Below the pieces are notes generated by a model. The model was not told where the DNA came from. It saw only the letters and a program-made list of their open reading frames with translations, and searched no databases. DNA of 64,000 nucleotides, from NCBI GenBank assembly GCA_016718805.1, contig JADKCP010000005.1, positions 1 through 64,000 of the forward strand, in the 5' to 3' direction. The DNA comes from Bacteroidota bacterium (GTDB lineage Bacteria > Bacteroidota > Bacteroidia > UBA4408). Numbering within the stretch: position 1 is the first letter of the stretch; each line of letters begins with the position of its first letter. Positions 7,272 through 13,876 of the stretch are shown here, one piece after another. The translations under genes and the position numbers were made by a program.

Positions 7272-8195
7272 TTATCTAGTTAAAGTGTTATAAGTTAGTC
7301 TACCTTCACAATTACTCACAGCGTTTGTAAAACGAGCGTCTTGCGTTATTTTTCTTGAATTGTATCTATAAGCAGCTTCATTGCAATATCGCTGCAAATG
7401 CTTTGGACTAATGCTGTGATGTATTCCGTTTATTTGTCTTTTCAGGATTGACCAAAAGCCTTCAATAGTATTTGTATGCGCTAAATCCCTTACATATTCC
7501 TTTGCGCTGTGGTTTACAGTTGCGTGTAAATATTCATTTTCATTCAGTTGTTTGTAGGCTCTGTTTTCATCTGTTACCATAACACTACCTTGTTCAATAG
7601 TTTCACGAATTGCACCGATTAGAGTTACCGATTTGGTGTTATCAACTATCTTTGTAACCACCTTTCCCGACCTTCTATCAACTGCTCCGAATACCATAGT
7701 TTTATTGTTTAAGGTTTCAATATTTTTGCGTTTACTAACGTGTTTGTTTGATACCTTTCCACCAACATAAGTTTCGTCAACTTCTACAATACCGTTCAAT
7801 ACAATAGGTTCTTTTTCTGTCAGCATTACTCTAATTCTATGGTTTAAAAACCATGCTGTTTTTTGGGTTACATCCAACCAACTTGCCAGCTGTAAAGAGC
7901 TGATACCTTTTGAATGATTAGATAAAATATATTGAGCCAAAAACCATTTAGTTAAAGGAATCTTTGTGTTTTCGTAAATAGTACCAACAGTTACCGAGAA
8001 TTGCTTTCTGCATTCTTTTTCGTTGCATTGGAAACGTTTACCATCCTTAATACGTGTTGCATTAGCACATGCGCAAAATGGACAGGTTGGTGTTCCGTTC
8101 CATCTTTGTTGCTCTAAGAACAATCTACATTTAGAATCTGTATCAAAATTTTTTTGAAATTGTAAAATAGAGTTAAAGGTTTTATTGTGTGACAT
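7272..8195 (-). CDS. IS1595-family (ISXO2-like) transposase
   Basis: A 307-residue protein with an N-terminal zinc ribbon (CPFC about residues 36-39 and C-x4-C about residues 53-58: CNEKEC) for binding the ends, an HTH-like region, then the DDE catalytic domain. The domain shows VEVDETYVGGK (first Asp, about residue 140), VMVTDENRAYK (second Asp) and NTIEGFWSILKRQ (Glu), with the family's C-terminal HLQRYCNEAAYRYN. The gene looks intact. It follows the RHH gene by 26 bp and precedes the XRE gene by 2 bp. Uninterrupted reading frame and exact terminal repeats suggest a recent insertion. Confidence 0.92.
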   Translation of the reverse strand: MSHNKTFNSILQFQKNFDTDSKCRLFLEQQRWNGTPTCPFCACANATRIKDGKRFQCNEKECRKQFSVTVGTIYENTKIPLTKWFLAQYILSNHSKGISSLQLASWLDVTQKTAWFLNHRIRVMLTEKEPIVLNGIVEVDETYVGGKVSNKHVSKRKNIETLNNKTMVFGAVDRRSGKVVTKIVDNTKSVTLIGAIRETIEQGSVMVTDENRAYKQLNENEYLHATVNHSAKEYVRDLAHTNTIEGFWSILKRQINGIHHSISPKHLQRYCNEAAYRYNSRKITQDARFTNAVSNCEGRLTYNTLTR

Positions 8196-8382
8196 TGTGT
8201 TACGTATTTGGTAAAAAAATATTATTTCTTTTCAGTAAGTTTTTTTAGTTGAAGTCTAATGAAATCGCTTAGTGTACGACTATCCTTATCAGCCAAAACT
8301 TGAAGTTTTTTCTTCATGTCAGTATCAATTCGTATGTTTATTATTTCATTTCTCATGCAACAAATATACAACGTAATACAAT
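8194..8382. promoter_or_regulatory. Paired inverted 11-mers flanking the RHH gene of the IS1595-family transposon
   Basis: CGTAATACAAT at 8372-8382 on the plus strand (between the divergent RHH and HEPN-like genes) recurs as CGTAACACAAT on the minus strand at 8204-8194 (over the transposase start codon), 10 of 11 matching. Two such boxes around a gene for an RHH DNA-binding protein are suggestive of its operators, controlling both the divergent gene and transposase translation or transcription. This is inference from position only. Confidence 0.35.
8222..8356 (-). CDS. 44-aa ribbon-helix-helix (CopG/Arc-like) protein
   Basis: ATG at 8356-8354, stop TAA at 8224-8222. The sequence has the classic RHH layout: a short N-terminal beta strand (NEIINIRIDTDM) followed by two helices (KKKLQVLADKDSRTLSDFIR and LQLKKLTEKK). 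Such proteins dimerise and bind operator DNA through the strand. It is the first gene of the minus-strand operon that includes the transposase, and it faces the plus-strand HEPN-like gene across 60 bp. It may be a repressor of both, or the antitoxin to that gene. Confidence 0.75.
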   Translation of the reverse strand: MRNEIINIRIDTDMKKKLQVLADKDSRTLSDFIRLQLKKLTEKK

Positions 8383-8416
8383 ATCACACAAATTTATTTT
8401 GTTAAATTTTATTTTT

Positions 8417-9106
8417 ATGGATGGAATTGAAGACCAGTCAAGAGCGTATGAGTTCGTAGGCGAATACATTAACCACTTTGCTCAGTTAGAGTCGACTATA
8501 GACGATACATTAATTGAATTTCTCTTTGTAAACCCCGGGCTTGCCCTAAACAGGGATATGGATTATGCCGGAATGAGCGCGATTGCCAATAAAAATGAAT
8601 CTGTAAGAACCATATTAGAGCATTCTATTCTTAATTCTAAGTTTATTAATTTCCAGTTAAAACTGGATTTTTTAACAGCAATTTTCCAACAGCAAACTCC
8701 TGAATACCATCTTGAAAGTGGAACTAAGATTATAAAACTAATCACTGAATTACAAAAGTTAAGGAACAAGATTGCCCACAGCGAAACAAGAATAATTGAT
8801 GGAGAATTAACCATAATAAAGGCAAAAGCAGAGTGGAAAGTAAATAAACCCACTACATTAAAGGGTGGTATCACACCACCTAAAACCGGTAAATACCTCG
8901 CCTCTAAAATACCTATTAAAATTCCAATTGGTACCAGTACAAAAATAATTTGGCAAGTATCAACTATAAAACTTGCAATATTTTGTTATAGTAACTTAAT
9001 GTGGTTGCCGGGATATGAGGAGATAGAGAGAACTAAAGATTTAATGAATAAAGCACTTGTTGATGCAACATTTGAAGGTGGCGTGAATAATTTGGAAGGA
9101 CTTTAA
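8417..9106 (+). CDS. HEPN-like passenger protein of the IS1595-family transposon
   Basis: A 229-residue protein if started at the ATG at 8417; the longer frame upstream runs antisense through the RHH gene and is not credible. It is mostly helical. Residues about 7-35 (AYEFVGEYINHFAQLESTID) and a later ELQKLRNKIAHSETR segment look like a HEPN fold, and R-N-K-I-A-H fits the Rx4-6H motif of HEPN ribonucleases. The C-terminal part contains a basic segment and another helix. HEPN proteins in mobile elements are often toxins or abortive-infection factors. The assignment is tentative. Confidence 0.55.
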   Translation: MDGIEDQSRAYEFVGEYINHFAQLESTIDDTLIEFLFVNPGLALNRDMDYAGMSAIANKNESVRTILEHSILNSKFINFQLKLDFLTAIFQQQTPEYHLESGTKIIKLITELQKLRNKIAHSETRIIDGELTIIKAKAEWKVNKPTTLKGGITPPKTGKYLASKIPIKIPIGTSTKIIWQVSTIKLAIFCYSNLMWLPGYEEIERTKDLMNKALVDATFEGGVNNLEGL

Positions 9107-9117
9107 AAAAATCGTTT

Positions 9118-9151
9118 AATAGCGAGAGGTAACGTGAATCCTCTCGCTATT
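9118..9151 (+). terminator. Strong hairpin after the HEPN-like gene
   Basis: AATAGCGAGAGG (9118-9129) and CCTCTCGCTATT (9140-9151) form a perfect 12-bp stem with a 10-nt loop, 11 bp after the stop of the HEPN-like gene. No U-run follows, so it may act as an RNA-stabilising or factor-dependent terminator rather than a classical one. Confidence 0.55.
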
Positions 9152-9410
9152 AGACCTTCGCTCATTCTCGTTAGCGTTGAATCCTAAATCATTTTACACG
9201 AAACAACTTAGAACGATTACTGGCTGCGCTTGCCAATATTTCGATTTCAAAATTAAATCAATTTTTTCATTTTATCTTTGCTGCAACAGGTATGTAGTTA
9301 CCCTTTATTGCAATATTTTTGACGAAGCGACAGTGCCACGAAAGCCCAAAATAAAATCCATCTGGTAGCCGCATTCCAAGATCAAAAACAAGTTAATTCG
9401 TAATTATTTT

Positions 9411-10398
9411 TTACGCTGCGAATTTATTTATCACAACATAAGGTGTTCCTCGTTTAACGGTTGCAAATACTCTGGATACAATTTTATTTCTGATAATGTT
9501 TAAAACGACCATCTTTGGCTTACCTTCTTCCACTCGCTTTTGATAATAAATTTTAAGTTCTGCATCATGTTGAATTGCGCTTATTGCTGACATTGACAAT
9601 AAGCTTTTCATTTTAATATCGCTGATTGCATGAATTTTTTCCTTCCATGTATACTTGTTCCTGATTGATAGGGATAGGGAACCAAACCACAATATGCTGA
9701 AAACTGCCGCCATTCTTCAAATCTGGAATAGTTGTGTGTATGTAAAAGCATTTGTATTGCTAGGATTCGACCTACTCCTTTTACACTTTTGGTCAATTTG
9801 TAATTACTCTTCATTTTAGGTTCACTTGCTATCAATGATTCCATAGCTTTTTCTATTTTTTGTATTTGTTGCTCTAGCTGTTTTATGGACTGTCGAACAG
9901 TTTTTAACCCAATATCTCCCGTGATTTTTTCAATGGTCACCAACAATCCCTTCTCTAAGTTTTTTAGTGAGGTGCTTTGTTTTACAAGTTGCTCTCGAAC
10001 ACTCATGAGCCTTTGTAGTTCTAGTAATTTGATCGGAAGTGGAATGGAGGTTTTTAACTCATCTCTTCTTAACCAGGCAAATCTTGCAATCTCATAGGAA
10101 TCTGTTTTGTCGGACTTACCCCTTTTAAAGCCAATAGAACGCTTTAGTTCTATCGGATTAATGCAGCTGTAATTCATCCCTTGTTCATGTAAAAAATGGC
10201 CAAGCAAAATACAATACCAGCCGGTATGTTCAAAACAATAAATGAGATCAGTTAAACTTCCCAACTCAGCTTTAATCCATTTTTGCATTTCAACAAATCC
10301 TCTTGATGAATTTGAAAATTGACGATGATGCTTTTGTTATAAAGAAATACATCTATAGTTAATTTTGAAACATCAATGCCTACGCTTTCCAAAAACAA
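9411..10398 (-). pseudogene. IS110-family DEDD transposase, two frameshifts
   Basis: From the start (TTG near 10398) the frame reads LFLESVGIDVSKLTIDVF, the canonical DEDD N-terminus with the first catalytic Asp. It then shifts near an A run (AACAAAAGC) into HHRQFSNSSRGFVEMQKW. That frame continues through FEHTGWYCILLGHFL (Glu) and GKSDKTDSYEIARFA (two Asp) to SGTSIHGRK (transposase C-terminal domain). A second shift in an A6 run leads to KIHAISDIKMKSLLSMSAIS and the end at 9411. Both breaks are in homopolymers, so the gene is inactive unless these are sequence errors. Confidence 0.82.
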
Positions 10399-10454
10399 TC
10401 TTTCTTCTTTAATTTTTTCATAATTTTACTTTTAAAGTGAATAAAAACTTGTTG

Positions 10455-10590
10455 TGCGATTGCCTTTAGCAGGCCTTTAAGCCTATCATTCCAATGAGCT
10501 CTGACAAGTCTGATCAAAGGAAACGGGACTTATGCGGCTATTAGGTCTAAGTCCTACAAAACGTTATAGTTCACCCGTTTCCTTTTCAGT
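10455..10590 (-). ncRNA. Predicted IS110 bridge RNA with donor and target loops
   Basis: Read 5' to 3' on the minus strand, the non-coding end upstream of the transposase shows a 12-bp perfect stem (AAAGGAAACGGG 10516-10527 with CCCGTTTCCTTT 10574-10585). Its loop contains the complement of CAAAACGTTATAG (10557-10569, the right half of the attC target) and TAGCCGCA (complement of 10533-10540, the left half). Next is a second loop with the complement of CATTCCAA (10487-10494, the element's own left-hand end) and CTAAAGGCA (complement of 10461-10469, its other end). All four segments include the CA core. The order target loop then donor loop, and location upstream of the transposase gene, match the IS621-type bridge RNA. 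Confidence 0.75.
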
Positions 10591-10718
10591 TAATTTATCC
10601 TATTTTTATTCATTTTGCAAACTAAAGGCAAAACGTTATAACTAATTGCCGCAGTGCAGTAAAATCAGTATTATTAACGTTTCCCAGTGACCATCTTAAC
10701 AATTTGTGAATAACTTTT

Positions 10719-10776
10719 TGGACTTTATTTGTCCATTAAAAAATCTAATATTATTTTTGGACAAAATTAGACCAAA
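10719..10776 (+). promoter_or_regulatory. Promoter and probable control-protein operator of the R-M cassette
   Basis: TTTG at 10729-10732 and TATTTTTG at 10753-10760, 20 nt apart, fit the Bacteroidota -33/-7 consensus, with the start codon at 10776. A dyad overlaps both elements: TTTGTCCA (10729-10736) and TGGACAAA (10759-10766). Additional half-sites are GGACtttatttGTCC (10721-10735) and TTGG...CCAA ending on the ATG. An operator covering the promoter of a gene for a small HTH protein is the usual arrangement for restriction-modification control proteins. Confidence 0.6.
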
Positions 10777-11102
10777 TGGCATCAATGAAAAAATACACAT
10801 CTTTTGGCGAACATCTCAGAACACTGCGTGAAAATTCAGGGCAGACTTTAAAAACTGTTTCTGACCAAATCAGTATTGACACTTCTCTACTAGCTAAAAT
10901 TGAACGGAGCGAAAGACAACCTACAAAACAGCTTATAAAACAAGTTGCTGTTTTTTTTCAAGTAGACGAGAAGGAATTACAGAATGAATTTCTAAGTGAC
11001 CAAATTGCCTACAAAATTATTGACGAGGAAGCAGACTTAAATATTTTAAGGGTTGCTGAAAAGAAAATTTCATATTTAAAAACAAAAAAAAATGTTAACT
11101 AA
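10776..11102 (+). CDS. XRE-family control protein of the restriction-modification cassette
   Basis: A 108-residue protein with a Cro/C1-type helix-turn-helix at about residues 10-66 (FGEHLRTLRENSGQTLKTVS, then SLLAKIERSERQPTKQLIKQ) and a helical C-terminal extension. It overlaps the methyltransferase gene by 11 bp, so it is the first gene of a three-gene operon. By analogy with known C proteins it would delay endonuclease expression and limit methyltransferase expression after the cassette enters a new cell or position. The dyad over its promoter supports self-regulation. Confidence 0.82.
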   Translation: MASMKKYTSFGEHLRTLRENSGQTLKTVSDQISIDTSLLAKIERSERQPTKQLIKQVAVFFQVDEKELQNEFLSDQIAYKIIDEEADLNILRVAEKKISYLKTKKNVN

Positions 11103-12465
11103 AGAATATATTAAAGACCTAAAGAGCAACGGAAACGGTGCAATTGGACATCTTGTAAAAGACTACAAAGATAGTGGCAATTTGACATTCATTCTTGAAA
11201 ATCTTGGGCAATTACCAAAAGACTTTGACGGTAGTTTCCTTCCTGAATTACTAACTCATAAAAACCCTTCCGTTCGTCTCTGGACAGTTAAAACTTTTGG
11301 CAAACTTGATAAAGAGGAGTATTTGACAACATTGAAAGAAACTGCACTTAATGATTCCGACACGACAGTCAGGCGTGAAGCGGTTTCTTCAATTGGTAGA
11401 ATGAGAAGCAAAAAAGGGCAAGATATTCTTTTTGAAATCCTCAAGGACAAGGATCCCAAAATTATAAGTCAAGCAATACGTGGATTATTAGTATTTAAAG
11501 GTGAGCCAGTTGTAGACGAACAACTCAAGGCTCTAATAAATCATGAAAACGAAATGGTTAGAACCGTTATTTACAAAGAATATTTTTCAGAAGTAAAGGA
11601 CAAAAATTCCCAACCGCATACCGAAAGTTTTGACTATTTAAAAAATATTGTTGTTAACGGTGACAACATTGAAGTTATGAAATTATTAAAAGATGAAAGT
11701 ATTCATTTGACTTTTACCTCACCCCCTTACTACAATGCAAGAGATTATTCGATTTATCCAAGCTATAAGCATTACTTAGAATTTCTTGCCGAAGTTTTTA
11801 GAGAAGTGCACCGAATAACTAAAGAGGGGCGTTTTCTAATTGTAAATACATCACCCATTATTATTCCTAGAATTAGTCGTTCTCATAGTAGCAAACGTTA
11901 TCCAATTCCTTTTGACATTCACCCATATTTAATGGAAATGGGTTGGGACTTTATTGATGACATCGTTTGGCTTAAGCCAGAAGCAAGCGTAAAAAATCGA
12001 ATTGGCGGTTTTATGCAACATAGAAAACCATTAGGTTACAAACCGAATAGCGTAACCGAGTATTTAATGGTATATCGTAAAAACACAGAAAAACTTTTGG
12101 ATTGGAATATTAGAGAATATGATTGGAATACTATTCTAGAAAGTAAAGTAGCTGATGGTTACGAAACAACTAATGTTTGGAGAATTGACCCCTGTTTTGA
12201 TAAAGTTCATTCAGCGGTTTTTCCGGTAGAATTGTGTAAAAGAGTGATTCAATATTATTCTTACAAAGGTGATTTGGTTTTTGACCCATTCGGAGGAAGT
12301 GGAACTATGGGGAAAACAGCAAAAAAGTTAGACCGATATTTTTTATTGACTGAAAAAGACGAAACATACTTTGAATACATGCAATCTAAAAAAACAAAGG
12401 AAATGTTCGATACCTTTGATACCAAATTTTTAACTCACGATAAATTTAAGGATACAATAAAATGA
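11092..12465 (+). CDS. DNA methyltransferase (beta class) with N-terminal HEAT repeats
   Basis: A 457-residue protein. Residues about 45-165 are HEAT-like helical repeats (NPSVRLWTVKTFGKL, DTTVRREAVSSIGRM, DPKIISQAIRGLLV). Residues about 180-440 are a methyltransferase with the catalytic TSPPYY motif at 209-214 and the S-adenosylmethionine-binding FDPFGGSGT at 397-405. Catalytic motif before cofactor motif defines the beta class; an SPPY motif is common in N4-cytosine enzymes. The HEAT domain is an unusual addition and might help in target recognition or protein contact. It overlaps the endonuclease gene by 4 bp. Confidence 0.88.
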   Translation: MLTKEYIKDLKSNGNGAIGHLVKDYKDSGNLTFILENLGQLPKDFDGSFLPELLTHKNPSVRLWTVKTFGKLDKEEYLTTLKETALNDSDTTVRREAVSSIGRMRSKKGQDILFEILKDKDPKIISQAIRGLLVFKGEPVVDEQLKALINHENEMVRTVIYKEYFSEVKDKNSQPHTESFDYLKNIVVNGDNIEVMKLLKDESIHLTFTSPPYYNARDYSIYPSYKHYLEFLAEVFREVHRITKEGRFLIVNTSPIIIPRISRSHSSKRYPIPFDIHPYLMEMGWDFIDDIVWLKPEASVKNRIGGFMQHRKPLGYKPNSVTEYLMVYRKNTEKLLDWNIREYDWNTILESKVADGYETTNVWRIDPCFDKVHSAVFPVELCKRVIQYYSYKGDLVFDPFGGSGTMGKTAKKLDRYFLLTEKDETYFEYMQSKKTKEMFDTFDTKFLTHDKFKDTIK

Positions 12466-13361
12466 CATTAACTGACCAGGTTGTAAAGAATATAATAAAG
12501 CGTCTTATCAAAGGAGAAGATTATAGAATAGAAGTTGTAGCACTGATAAATGCTGAGTTCTTGCAGTTCGCAATTGACTTTTTCAAAAAAGTAATTGAAG
12601 CAAAATTCGCCAATAAGGATGTAACTGTTGACTGGTATAAACAAACATTTTTAAACCGCAATTTAAGTTCTGAAGAAATTGCCATCAATTCAGGATTAAA
12701 TAAGAAGACAATTACGAATATGTATAATTCAGCTTCAAAAGAAATCGTAATTGATGCTTCAAATGAACATTACGATGTTCTTTATCAATCAATAAGTAAT
12801 CTTATTGAAAATCAGCCAGACATTGATTTAACTTTAACAATAAAATTTAGAGGCGTTAGTGTAGAACTTAATATCAACGAAAGCCTTATCGTAATAAATA
12901 CTCTTGCCGTAAAGCGTTCTGCGCTTCGCGGTGGACTTTGGAGTACAGCAGGAAAGAGAGTTGAAAAGTATTTGATGTCAACACTTTGTAAGGTATTTAG
13001 TGTTCCATTTGAACATTTTGACCAAAGCAAAATCCCTGCAAGCATGAGAGAAGTCGACTTTTATTTAATTAATGGCAATACGTATTCGAGATGTGAAGTT
13101 AAAATGATGGGGCGAGGAAATCCTGAAAGTGCTGACGCAATATTTGCAAGGGAAAGCAATGTTTTTGTTGCGGACAAACTTTCTGATTTAAATAAACAAC
13201 AAGCTGATTTACTAAAAGTCAAATGGGTTGAACTTCGTGACGAAAACGGATATAAACGCTTCGCGAAAGTTTTGCAACAACTTGAAATTCCGTATAAAGA
13301 CTTTAACGGAAATTTAGATTCACATTTAGACAAAATATTAAGTGAATTACTTGACAAATAA
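12462..13361 (+). CDS. Type II restriction endonuclease, CfrBI-like
   Basis: A 299-residue protein following the methyltransferase with a 4-bp ATGA-type overlap. The C-terminal half carries a PD-(D/E)XK core: REVDFYLI with Asp199, then CEVKMMGRGNPESADAIFAR with Glu212 and Lys214. The GNPESADA stretch recalls the CfrBI family (recognition CCWWGG), but I assign this from memory of the motif only. The N-terminal half is helical, with an HTH-like SSEEIAINSGLNKKTITNMY segment. Both genes appear intact. Together they form a type II system packaged in one 2.77-kb cassette (10635-13408). Confidence 0.78.
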   Translation: MTLTDQVVKNIIKRLIKGEDYRIEVVALINAEFLQFAIDFFKKVIEAKFANKDVTVDWYKQTFLNRNLSSEEIAINSGLNKKTITNMYNSASKEIVIDASNEHYDVLYQSISNLIENQPDIDLTLTIKFRGVSVELNINESLIVINTLAVKRSALRGGLWSTAGKRVEKYLMSTLCKVFSVPFEHFDQSKIPASMREVDFYLINGNTYSRCEVKMMGRGNPESADAIFARESNVFVADKLSDLNKQQADLLKVKWVELRDENGYKRFAKVLQQLEIPYKDFNGNLDSHLDKILSELLDK

Positions 13362-13401
13362 AAAGCGAAGTGGTAAAATAAACCATTGTGGCGGCAACTA
13401 G

Positions 13402-13609
13402 TTATAACAGCGGCTTGGCGCAATGTCTTATTTGGGGCGGAAAGTAGGTTAATTAACGGATTACCTCGCTCAAAGTTCCTGCTAGAAAAAATATTGCAAT
13501 ATAAATTTCGGTTAGTAATTTGTTAATCTTTATTGCAATATTTTTGGCTGACGGACAGCGCTCCGAAAGCCCAAAATAAAACACTACGCTAAGCCGCAGC
13601 ACGTTATAT
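13402..13609 (+). repeat. attC-like recombination site 8
   Basis: Boundaries TTATAAC (13402-13408) and GTTATAT (13603-13609). A fourth outer-arm class: AGCGGCTTGGCGCAATG on the left paired with CTACGCTAAGCCGC on the right. The preceding cassette starts TTATAACTAATTGCC at 10635 and ends GGCAACTAGTTATAA here, 14 of 15 complementary, the longest edge match in the array. Confidence 0.87.
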
Positions 13610-13662
13610 GCAAAGGGCTCATATGAGCATTCCTGAAATAGGTTGACACAAAATCAACCAAA

Positions 13663-13876
13663 ATGAAGACAGAAAAGGACCAAAAAAAATCGGAACCTGC
13701 CGAAAAAAAACAGGACTATGTGAGAGCTTCTTATGCTCTTAAAAAAGATTGTTGACCTTGTTTCTAATGGTCGTATATCCAAAAATGCTGCTGCTAAAAA
13801 GTACAACGTTTCGCGTTCAAGCCTTGATTATTGGATGAATAAATTTAGTACTTTAGAGGAAAAGAAACGACTATGA
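13663..13876 (+). pseudogene. IS3 orfA (HTH protein), copy 2, frameshifted
   Basis: Starts MKTEKDQKKSEPAEKKQDYV-RASYALKK and meets a stop after DC because of a single-base indel. The remaining HTH (LVSNGRISKNAAAKKYNVSR-SSLDYW) is in another frame. It ends at TGA 13874-13876, overlapping the orfB start. Compared with copy 1, the frame breaks are partly at different bases. Confidence 0.72.

Larger units (their letters stand above)
6863..9302. mobile_element. IS1595-family (ISXO2-like) transposon with passenger genes
   Basis: The target duplication CTTTATTG is present at 6855-6862 and again at 9303-9310. The termini are inverted: GGTAACTACATAC at 6863 and GTATGTAGTTACC ending at 9302, with GTT-CAG continuing the match for about 22 bp. 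An 8-bp duplication and GG termini are typical of the IS1595 family, as is the zinc-ribbon DDE transposase inside. The element is 2440 bp, much longer than a bare IS, because it carries four other genes: an RHH protein, an XRE protein, a 41-aa basic protein, and a divergent HEPN-like protein. It interrupts the inner stem of attC-like site 7. Confidence 0.9.
9374..10630 (-). mobile_element. IS110-family element inserted in attC-like site 7
   Basis: The element interrupts GGTAGCCGCA | AAACGTTATA exactly. Its left junction is CA-TTCCAAGATC (CA at 9372-9373) and its right junction is ACTAAAGG-CA (CA at 10629-10630), so a 2-base CA core flanks it, as expected for IS110-type serine/DEDD recombination without a larger duplication. 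It has no terminal inverted repeats. The transposase gene is on the minus strand and is frameshifted twice. The ~230-bp non-coding end upstream of that gene carries a probable bridge RNA whose guides match this attC target. Confidence 0.88.
6731..10640 (+). repeat. attC-like recombination site 7, interrupted by two insertion sequences
   Basis: One site in three pieces: 6731-6862 (left boundary TTATAAC at 6731-6737 up to CTTTATTG), 9303-9373 (from CTTTATTG to GGTAGCCGCA) and 10631-10640 (AAACGTTATA, right boundary GTTATAA at 10634-10640). Joined, the pieces give a normal ~205-bp site with the AGCGGCTACCAG / CTGGTAGCCGC outer arms. The first gap is an IS1595-family element with an 8-bp duplication; the second is an IS110-family element with a 2-base CA core. 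The site is presumably no longer recombinogenic. Confidence 0.85.

Noticed and set aside
9374..10630. Second attC-like site inside the IS110 element (CAAAACGTTATAG at 10557)
   Set aside because: It first looked like an attC right end, but it lies in a hairpin loop with the reversed left half nearby and no attC arms. The bridge-RNA reading explains both pieces.
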